This document shows, in pieces, positions 54,651 through 64,000 of a stretch of 64,000 nucleotides of DNA. Positions within the stretch are counted from its first letter, which is position 1, and each line of letters begins with the position of its first letter. The notes beneath the pieces were generated by a model. The model had not been told where the DNA came from, did no database searches, and was given only the letters and a program-made list of their open reading frames with translations. The stretch comes from Himantopus leucocephalus (lineage: Eukaryota > Chordata > Aves > Charadriiformes > Recurvirostridae). The DNA lies in the NCBI GenBank assembly GCA_003993805.1, contig RSEF01000001.1:91709557-91773556 (forward strand), in the 5' to 3' direction. The position numbers and the translations under genes are program-made.

Positions 54651-57600
54651 TATTCCCCCTTTTGTGTCCATAGACACTTACGCGACAGTCTTCCACACTC
54701 AGCCCAAGCCATGCAGAATTGGGTACCACGAACCTAGACCCAGATGCCAAGCAAAGAGAATGAGTCCCAACTCAGTCCGCAGTAGGAAAAATGGGTAGTG
54801 ATGATCACATAGAGTTTCACCTGGAGAGCTTCTTCCCTTGTTCTGATCAGCCGCTTGCTTGAACACCAGCTTTCACAATCTGCTGATCTCAGCTCTTCTC
54901 TACCCAGTTTCCCTATCTTCTTTGGCCTAGAGGCTCATGAAGTCCCTTCTCCTCTACGTTTCTTCTCACTTCCTATATCTTGTGAATTAACTCGCCACCT
55001 CCACAGTGACTGCCACTCCTGTTTCACCAGCAGAAGTTCTGCTTGTCACCCCATCATTCACTCTGCTTGCACACTTTTATCCCTTTACCTGCCTCATCTT
55101 TTGAGTGTCTAAGCTCCTGGAACAGGCCCTGCCTATAACTCTGCATTTACACAACACCTTGCACAACCAGGCCCAGGTCTCTACTAGTCTCTAGACATTG
55201 TTCTGACTCTTATAGTACTTTTTCTTTTTTCTCCAGATATGTTACTTGATCAAATAAAGACATCATCTCTTCCTACAAACCTCAACACAATAATAAGAGG
55301 ACAATAATAATGGTGGTAAAAGCACTAGCGCTGTGTAAGAGCCACATAATCAGCACAAGATACAGCAGGGAAAATACTTAACTGTGATACCCACATTTGG
55401 GACATGAATTGCTCACTCAGACACCACGTGGAATTTAAGAAGGCAGCGCATAATTACCCGAGCTGGTCTTGGCTAGGATGCCAGGATTAGCACTCCAACA
55501 CTTCTGAAAAGTGGCCAGGAAGGCTATTTTGCCTCTCATCCAAAGGAAATAAGCCCATCATCGGCTAGATGGCCCCCAAACACTACGTCAGGCATAATTT
55601 TTTACAAAGATTTGAGAAAAGTGCCTTTACCAATCTGCCTGAGTGACTTTCAGCTTCAGTGCATCCCTTAGCAGTGCACTGGACCAGTATCAACCCAGAA
55701 AACCAAGTGCTCTTCCTTGGTTCATCAAAAACATACCCTTCGCTACCTCAGTTTTTCCGTACATTTCTCAGCCAGTTACACAGAGACATTAAAGGAAACA
55801 GTGACCTAATTTTGATACTGTGGTTTCATAATGTAAAGATAACCTAATTCTTCACTAGTCCCAAACCCCTTTTCCTGATAAATGACCTTCTCTCTAGAGT
55901 ATTTAATACTACTTTTGGCAATAAGAGGACTGAAGAAAATATGCAAACTGGAAATTAAAAAGCCTTGCTTTTCTTTAAGATCAATTAGGATGAGGTGCAC
56001 AAACACAGAAAAAGAGTATGAAATATATTAATGTGCAGCTCTGCATCCTAAGATATCGGCAATCACTTGCTTCAGTAAGTACTGAGATCAGTGGTCATGA
56101 AGGAAAGTTGTTTTCCCCCCACGGTACAACACTGCTTAATTGATTATATGCATAGAATTTTTCTTTACTTTTTTCCAGCAAGAACAGTTATTGGCCCTAA
56201 ATAGGGTTAAGAAAGGTCTTGATACAACAGTTCCAATTAGACTTAGCAAGCGAGTATAGCCAAAGACATTTGGCAAATGAGAATATGGTAGATTTCTACC
56301 ATATTATTAATCTGATCAAAAAGGGTTCATACAAATAAGTAAAAAAAAATTTGGCCACTAAGACACAATTTTAACAGAAAACTGCATTGAAAAGCAAAAA
56401 ATAGACAAATTGAGGAAACAGATCAGCTTAGCTTAACTTACACTTATGCATGTCTTGAAATAGTGGAGGAGGGTAAGATAGGGAATGTATGTGCTCGTTA
56501 ACCACAGGTGGTGAAGTGGAGAAGTGCTTCTATGCAGCATAATGCTGGGCATTCTCAGAGGAATGCCGTTACTTCAGTAAGGAAGTGCAACAGATGAAGG
56601 TAAGTTTTACCTTCCATCACTCCTGCATTACTAGGAAGGCAAGTAAAAACGGGCTAATTTGCGGATCCCCAAGAGACAGTCAAAGAGACCTTCATCAAGG
56701 TCAGGAACCCTAGCCTGGGGGGTCAAGACAGACTGTGTCTGTGGCAAAGTTGAAGTTGAAGAAAATCAGCATATGAAGTTCATCTGCCTTCTGGAAGGAT
56801 TCAGAGAGTGTGATGCATATTCCCTTCACCTTTCAATTACTTTTCTCATTTCCAGAGCTCACACCACATTTACCATCAACTGCTCTACAATTATTTTTTG
56901 AACACAACAATCACAAACTAGAGAGACATTAGCAAGCTTTATAAAAGCACAGATTTACTGCTTCCCCCTTCCTGCAATTCCTCTCCTCCTCTCCAGTTGG
57001 AAAAGCCAGAGGGACAACAGAGAGATAAATCACCTTTTTCAAGAGTCATTTACCTTCCGCAGAGCTTTCTGCAGACCATTCTGGATTTAGTATCACTTCA
57101 GAATGAAGACATTGTGAACTACTGGAAGCGCCTGCAGAATTACTGACTTTAAAAGTCTCTAACACCCTAGAAAGACCATCATCATCTAGAGGTCCTAAGG
57201 GTAGAAAGAACAGTACTGCAGTCAAGACCTTTAATCAAACCTCTGGAGACACAGGTTCAATTCTCAGCTCTTTCATTACTGACTCTCTAACTTTATATTC
57301 CAGCTCAACATCTGTAAGTATATATGAAGAAGTATTTCCCATTTGAGATCACGAACTCTTAGCTTCTGGGAGCACCTTTTACTGTCTTCTCATGTAGAAT
57401 CTCATCAAGTAGAACCTCAGTTGCTGAGTGGTATTCTGAGATGGTACATTCTGCACATGGCAACATAGGCAGAGCCTCACTGTGCTCCTCTCTAGGTTAC
57501 CTGCAGGGTCCCAAAAGGAGTAGTAGACTCACATAGATAGATAGAATAATACAAGTTAAAGCTTCCTCCCAGGACAAACTTCTTGGCTGGCAGGTACATA

Positions 57601-58230
57601 CTATATACCAGGGCTTAAGTTAGTTTTAGGCTTCTCTTTGCAGCTCACCTGTGAATTTTTCACTTACTTCAAACTTCCCATGAGCCTAGCAAAAACCTGA
57701 CTGCAACAACCTCTTCTCAGATCATTCTGAAACTGAGTATTTGTGACCCATAAGCAAGCCAGTAAAAAGCAGCTCTTTTCTACTGCCAGGTCTGACTCCT
57801 AGACAGAAAATTATAATTATCAAGACATGATTATTTCATGTGGCAGTGATGACACACAATCCTTCTCACAGGGAGCTCTATTTTCCATTTCACATAAATA
57901 GATTTTTCTGTCCTGAGCATCAAAAATTTAAATCACTCATATTCCCCAGTGTTTTGCATTGAGCATGGCTCTCTTCCAAAATGCAATGTCAAAAAGCAGT
58001 AGGGAGGTCCAGTGTTACAATACATCTCAATTTTTTTGGATCAGTCATGTTTGGTTTGCAGCTATCAAATACAGTTTTGTAGGGTATTTTTCTGCTGACT
58101 CTGAGCTGTGAAATATCAGCCTTAGGTTTTAGAGACAAGCTGAGCTATTTTCTTCTGTCACACTTTCACTAATAGCAACGCTTTCACAGGCAAGCTCTGT
58201 TCTTCGAGAAGTTGGTGCGGTTCTACTGTG
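54651..58230 (-). other. TSPAN9: TSPAN9 5' intron, nothing recognised
   Basis: Non-coding, AT-rich. A small (AGAT)n patch lies near 57533-57545. Confidence 0.45.
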
Positions 58231-58370
58231 CAGGGTCTCATTGACTCTCAAGACCCGCCTGGATGCAGTCCTGAGTAATGTGCTCTAGGCCATCCTACTT
58301 TAGCAGGGGAGTTGGACTAGATGATCTCTAGAGGTCCCTTCCAACTCTGAAAATTCCGTGGTTCCGTGAC
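58231..58370 (+). repeat. CR1 3' fragment with variant tail
   Basis: A CR1 3' UTR ('gttggactagatgatctc', 'aggtcccttccaactctg') ends in an unusual ATTCCGTGGTTCCGTGA tail, so it belongs to a different CR1 subfamily or carries a decayed tail. Confidence 0.85.
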
Positions 58371-61300
58371 TCAACAAAGCCACTATTTCTATGAAACATG
58401 CAGATCTGCTCCTGGGCAGGATAAGCACTAAAAGGATGAGAAGTGAAAAGCTCTCCAAGCTACCTCAGTCACCAAAGTCAATAGACATGACTACATACAT
58501 CACAGGTGGCCAGCTTACAGCATTTGAGCCATGTATGGCTTGAATGCTTTGAGTGCAGATGACAATCACGGGTCAGCCCTGTCTGACTACATACCCAGGT
58601 TAGCCTCATGCAGCAACAAAGCAAAGGGACCTACAAAAATTTGTTGTCATCTCACACTCCCAAATTACTTACAGAAACCCCCATCTCCAGAGCTCTCCTC
58701 AGTATGAGGTACATACCCTGTGGCATTCCACTGCTGAGGAGTTTAATTCAAGTCTCATAGGGCTGGAAGAGCCAGACACTAGTAAGATACAAATGGCTGT
58801 ATTGTGTCACTTTTATACAGCTCTCAGACCATAAACAACATAGCTAATAAAATGTCATCTCATCTGCTTGCTACTCCAGAGGTCATTACAACTACGGCAA
58901 AAAATAAAAGGGGAAAAAGGCTGAGAGATGATCTATAGCAGACAGGGGACCTGACTAGAAAGGAAGAGAAGTACACAGTGCTACTCTCAGGTCTGCCATG
59001 TCCTCCTGCATGACCCTGGTTAAGACAGTCAAACCCTCTTTATTTCAGTTGCCTACCTTGTAATCCTTAATAAAGGGCTTTTAAATTTAAAGAGAGGTGT
59101 CTTAACACTCCTTGGCCCCGTCTTCATCTTGGATTTTTTGTTAGTTTGCCTTTCAGGAAGGTTAGCCCAGGAAACGTATCAGGCTTCTCCTGAGTCTTGA
59201 CCTTATTTATTTATTTGTTTGTTTGACTTATGCTTATGAAAGGCAGCAGTAGAAAGCAACTTGCAAATAACCACAAAACAAACCCTTGGGCTCTTCTCAG
59301 TTTTGATCCCCAGTTTTTGCTCAGGAAACGAAAAAACTACAAGGTTCTTAATCTACAGCACAGATAACCACAATATAAGACACTTTCATGCTTCCCTTGG
59401 CCAGCGTATCCCAAACCTATTTGGAAAGCATCATCACCAGGCACCTTTTTGTGAGCAAATCTATTAAAGGAAACCTCTGTAAAGAACTTGCCTCAAGGCT
59501 ACAGTTCAGTGGTAGCTATGGAAGTGTTCTGTGCTGTTGGCTTGCCCTCACTGTGGAAAGTCCCCATGAAGTCACGAATAAATAGAGCTCTTTATGCTTT
59601 TGTCATGGGATCACATGGGCGTATCAGTCCAGAATGAGCAGGAATCTCTTTTACAAAACCACACTATTCTGAATATAGAAGAATGGACTCATTTAAGCAG
59701 GTCTTCCCAATTCAGTACCTTTGAATAAGAGCTGTTAAATAAAAGCGCATGTAATTTGTCAGCTGAAATGTATTTTCTATCCCTATTGCTATATTTGGCT
59801 CTGAAAACAACGTTTAGAAGTCCCTTCCTAATTAATACCTTAAACAGAGATAACTTGGAGACATGTTACTTAACAGCAACTACATCAAGGTGAGATTTTT
59901 TGCTTAAGGCCAAAGACATTTTAAATTAAGTCTTCCGCTAAATGACAGACAACTCTATTCATAGAAAAGAAAAGAAAAACAACAACAACAAAAATAAAAA
60001 AGCTAGAACAAGTCCATGTGCCCTGGGAGTCCGCAAATGGAAACAACTTTGTCATTAATCACTCAGACACAACGATGCTGAACTGAATATTCAAGCTAAG
60101 GTCCATCTCACTTTGCTTTAGCCATCTACAAAGTAATAATTTAGAAGCTCTTGAAACCATGTTTACCTGTCTTATCTGAAGCAACTACATTAGAACAAAT
60201 TTAACCATAGCCTCTCTGTCAACTACAAAGGGAGCTTTTGGGGATTCTCTCAGACACAGCACCCATAGCACAATCTCCATAGCAGACATCTCTTAGCATA
60301 GATACATAATTAAGGCAAGATGACTCCTGTCCACGGAGCTGGAAAGACAGAGTTTTCAAGACACAAAGAACTCTGTCACAAGCTGTTGAAAGCAAGCTTA
60401 ACAAATCCTCAGGTGCTAGCATCTGGCCAGTCACTGAATAGGGTACCAGGCATCCAGGACTTTGAAAACTAGCCATCAACCCATCCTTCTTTCAGAGAGC
60501 TGACTTCAGCAGCAACAAAGCCCAGTCACTGATGAAAGAATTCAAAAATTCTACTTTGGATTATGGGTGTTTGACTTCAGGACTGCTCTTGAAGTTGTTG
60601 CTTTGATGTTTTTTTTAGTTGTCCGTTTCATGGGGTTTTTTTTGCAACTGATGGCTCAGGTATCATTTCCTAAAGATGGATCTCAGATAGAATCAGAGTA
60701 CAAGGCTTGATTTTCCAAGTACTTGCACAAGTGTCATAAAATAACAACTTTACTGAAAAAAATACAGTATATAAAAAAGGCATATTTTAATGGGCTCAGC
60801 TATTGTCAAGCACTCAAAACCAATTAAGTTAGGCATATTCATGACCAAGCATACTCAGTCTTTCTCCAATGCCCACTTTTTCACCCTGGAGAACCAAAAG
60901 TATTTGCATCCTCTTCTTGCTCCTTCTTCATGGAGTGATAGGCAAAAGGCTGACTCTGCTCAGTCTCAGAGCTGAGCTGTGCCTTATCATTAGAACAATC
61001 TCAAAATTGATCATGCGTAATGTCACGCTCTCTGTGTTTCCTAAGCATTTTTAGATTAAAATAATGGGATACTTAACTTAAGCAAAACAAGCACTTGTTA
61101 GGCACAATACTGCCTAATCTTTCAGAGGAAAAATAATTCAAGGTGCATCCAGCGCAGTAATGACATTGTCATGTCTCTGTGGCAGGCTCTGTGCTCCCAA
61201 GGTTTTTCCTTTCAAGCATATGTTCCTGTACACTGTTCTGTACACTGCCTTTTGTTTCAGCAGTGCTGTGCTCATTCCAGCCCTCAGACAGATCTTAAGT

Positions 61301-64000
61301 CTATATAGTCTATGTAATGCTAAACAGCCATAATTCAATAAGCCTGGTTTTCCTCTTCGTGCTATTAGGTTTGAACATTTTGTTTGCTAAACCTGCCCAC
61401 AACGCATTCTGTAACACAGATAACCTTGAGCTGACTACCCAGAAAATGCATCAATGACCAGACATAAATCTGCACTGATACTGCAGCAAAAAGAGCCGCT
61501 GCTGAAATGAATGTCACATCAGGTTGCAGTCTCGGAAGAACAGACAGGAGTAGGAGACACTACCAGGCAGAAACAATGAAGGAAGAAGCCTCCCTCTCTC
61601 TCCCCCAAGCTGCAATGAAGCAAAAAATTATGTCAGAGACCCTCATTAAAGCAGTATTGAAATTACAGCGTCTAGAACCTTTTACCATTAAGCTGAGGAC
61701 AGAAAGAAGGTTCTTTAGAAGGTGCTGAGCTTCTTTCAACAGAAAACAGAAAAAAATCTACCGATTATCCACTCAAAAATCTGAAGTCATGTCAGAGAAC
61801 TGTGAGCATGCAGGCACAGTGCTACCGGATTTATAAAAGCGGTGCCTCACACAAGTGCAAATGAACCCTCTTGGCTTTCTCTGATGGAGGCTGGGAAAGA
61901 AAGCAAATAAGCCAGCAGCTGTTATTACTCAGAAACCTGATCATACCCTCATCAGGATCTTTGCTTCCCCCACTCAGTTACTCAAATTTTGAATCACAAA
62001 AGGGCAGGTATGACATAGTACCAGCAAGGCTAGGCATGGAGAACAGATAGGTAGGTGTACAGCTAAACTTGGGGCAGCAACAAATTGTGTGCTGTGGATT
62101 CCGACAAAAAAAAAAAAAGGAGGAGGAAGAGACTAGGGGGGGACAGAGGGGAAGAAATGAAGGATGCTTTTATCCTCCCCATTTTCTTTCATATGTCTTT
62201 ATGATGCACACAGTAAAGCTTTAAAAGACAAATATACTTCTGTATATATGGTTCCACAAGTAAGAGACCATATAAAATTACAATAGTGTTGTTTTCCTCC
62301 TTTTATATTAATTTTAGGCACATCCTTCTTGAACGTGTTTGTTGGAGAACTCTCTGTAGATCCAGAATCAGGATCTCCTAATTGGGGTTGTTAAGAGTTC
62401 TTGAATAATAAGGAAATAGAAACCATCCAGATCCAAACAATAAATTCTTTCTCCTTTCCACTGCTCTGGCTCCACTCTCCTATCTTCCTGCTGTGCCGTA
62501 ATGCTATCTGTTCTTGTGTGCCCCTGAGAGTTTCCAAAGATGCAGGAACTGGGATGGCCATCACCTACAGAAGAGTTATACGCAGAACCACAAAACAAGG
62601 TGGGAAAAAATACCAACATCAGGGATACAGGAGATAAGGACAAACTCGAAGAAGAACAAATCTTTTCCCATTTTTTGCATGTCCCCTTTTGAGATAAAAA
62701 ACAGGGGATGCTGCAAAGAAAGAACAGTTTCACGAGAAACACATTCCAGGGTGGGAAGAGCAGTAAAAAAAAAAATCAGTAGTTAAGAATCAGAAAAATT
62801 AGAAGTAAGTAACAATTTAAGTATCAGTGAAATTTCTGATAACGTGTCTAATTGTATAACACAGAATAAAATTCATCCTTAACTTTCTAATTTGGATTTA
62901 TGGGAGAGGTATACAATTCAGTGGATCTTCAGCATGTAACATACAGCAAGTATTTAAGCTTTCCAAATGCATGTCCTGCTCCAATCAGGATATGCCATTT
63001 GGCACAGGTTTGGGGGAATTCACTAAATCACTTGTTTATTATTCAAACTACAGCAATGTGAATTCTATTGGCAACATGAATCAATCAGACAGCAAAGAGC
63101 TATTCTCTAGAGTCTACATTAATCAGCCCGACAAGCTGTCACTAAGGATTGGGTCAGGCTCGTAACATAGCATCCAACCAGTGGGGAAAAAAATCCCCAA
63201 GACTGCTGAAATAGGGAACCATTCACCCATTTAAAGTTGTCCCCAAAGGCTTGTGTCAACCATTTATTACTGCTCACATACAGCTGCAGAAGCTTTTAAG
63301 TGAGAAACCTGCATTCTTGGACCTTCCGGACCTGTGTGTCTTGTGGAAACAGGGTTGATCCCAGCTATTTCTGTGAGGATAAGCAAGATGAAGTATCCTG
63401 AAAGAAATACTGCTGGGCTCTAATATAACCCTCTGAAGAAGACACGTTCAGGAACTTGAAAAAGAACTAAAACTAGGACACATGTCAGAACAGATACACT
63501 GTTGGGAAACACACAGAGTTGTCATGCAGTCTGCACTTCAATAAAATGTTTAAAAACCCCAACACCTCTATTTCTACAAACTATTTTTCATACAGACACT
63601 TTGTTTTCAAAGTTTAGCTGTTCCCTGACCTCCCCCAATGTAAGTCTAAAATATAAAGTATCACTGTTAAAAAAGCCACGCTTGAGAATACACCAAAAAA
63701 TTAGCTTTTAAAAAACAAGCAAACAAACAAAAAACTGACCACAAGCATTAACCCACCCCCAGCCCTGGTAAAAATCATTAACTCCTAAAATCTCATGATG
63801 CTGCAATATATACCCTGTTAATGAGATGAAACACAACAGAGGAAACAAGCACTAGCTGGACTGCAGCAGCCCTGATCAGACCAGGAAAAAAAAAGTACTG
63901 TTGAAGAAAAAAAGAGCAGTCAGCAGTTCCGATAAATACTGTGAATCAGTGTAACACATATAGCAATGCATAAAATCAATACACTGTACTAGAGAACACA
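58371..64000 (-). other. TSPAN9: TSPAN9 5' intron (right part), nothing recognised
   Basis: Non-coding, AT-rich. Short simple repeats occur at about 59206-59225 (TTTA/TTTG), 62106-62118 (poly-A) and 63716-63735 (AAAC). The missing first TSPAN9 coding exon was not seen. Confidence 0.45.

Noticed and set aside
1..64000. tRNA, rRNA, CRISPR array or bacterial-type operons
   Set aside because: None seen by eye; the window is vertebrate nuclear DNA. A tRNA or small RNA scan was not possible here.

Overview
This is vertebrate, almost certainly avian, nuclear DNA. It has split genes with GT-AG introns, a CpG-island promoter, many CR1 LINE fragments ending in the (ATTCTATG)n tail, and LTR starts of bird endogenous retroviruses (ERVs). 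No bacterial genes, operons or CRISPR arrays were seen. Most open frames are chance or belong to repeats.

Host genes. Positions 1-4933 (minus) hold the 5' part of PARP11: a 12-codon first coding exon in a CpG island and two exons covering most of the WWE domain; the catalytic exons lie left of the window. Positions 16262-21821 (minus) hold the last six coding exons and 3' UTR of TSPAN9, 218 of about 239 residues. The first coding exon was not found, so 21822-64000 is probably the large 5' intron of TSPAN9. Both genes read leftward, about 11 kb apart.

Repeats. CR1 pieces occur at 4.1, 7.1-8.4, 8.5-9.0, 10.5-11.0, 15.3, 20.9, 29.5, 29.9-30.6, 30.8, 39.6-41.4, 41.5-43.1, 53.9-54.7 and 58.2-58.4 kb. 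A degenerate pyrimidine-rich tandem repeat (unit about 58 bp) fills 11.1-12.5 kb. Two 100-N assembly gaps are at 8446 and 41384.

Main discovery. Positions 30566-39624 are a fossil Polinton/Maverick (adintovirus-like) element with both ends visible. It has terminal inverted repeats of about 200-226 bp starting AGTAGTACAGGT, and a 6-bp target duplication (GATCTG/GACCTG). It interrupts a CR1 reading frame that becomes continuous when the element is removed. Inside are decayed remains of a minor (penton-like) capsid protein, a small basic protein and the double jelly-roll major capsid protein on plus, and of a conserved late protein, a small basic late protein and the A32-like packaging ATPase (P-loop GPSNDGKT) on minus. 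No polymerase B, integrase or protease was recognised. The capsid gene is cut by an avian ERV-L-like provirus fragment (33716 to about 37140), and a CR1 tail abuts the left inverted repeat. The order is therefore CR1, then Polinton, then ERV and younger CR1. All viral-type genes are broken by stops and frameshifts.
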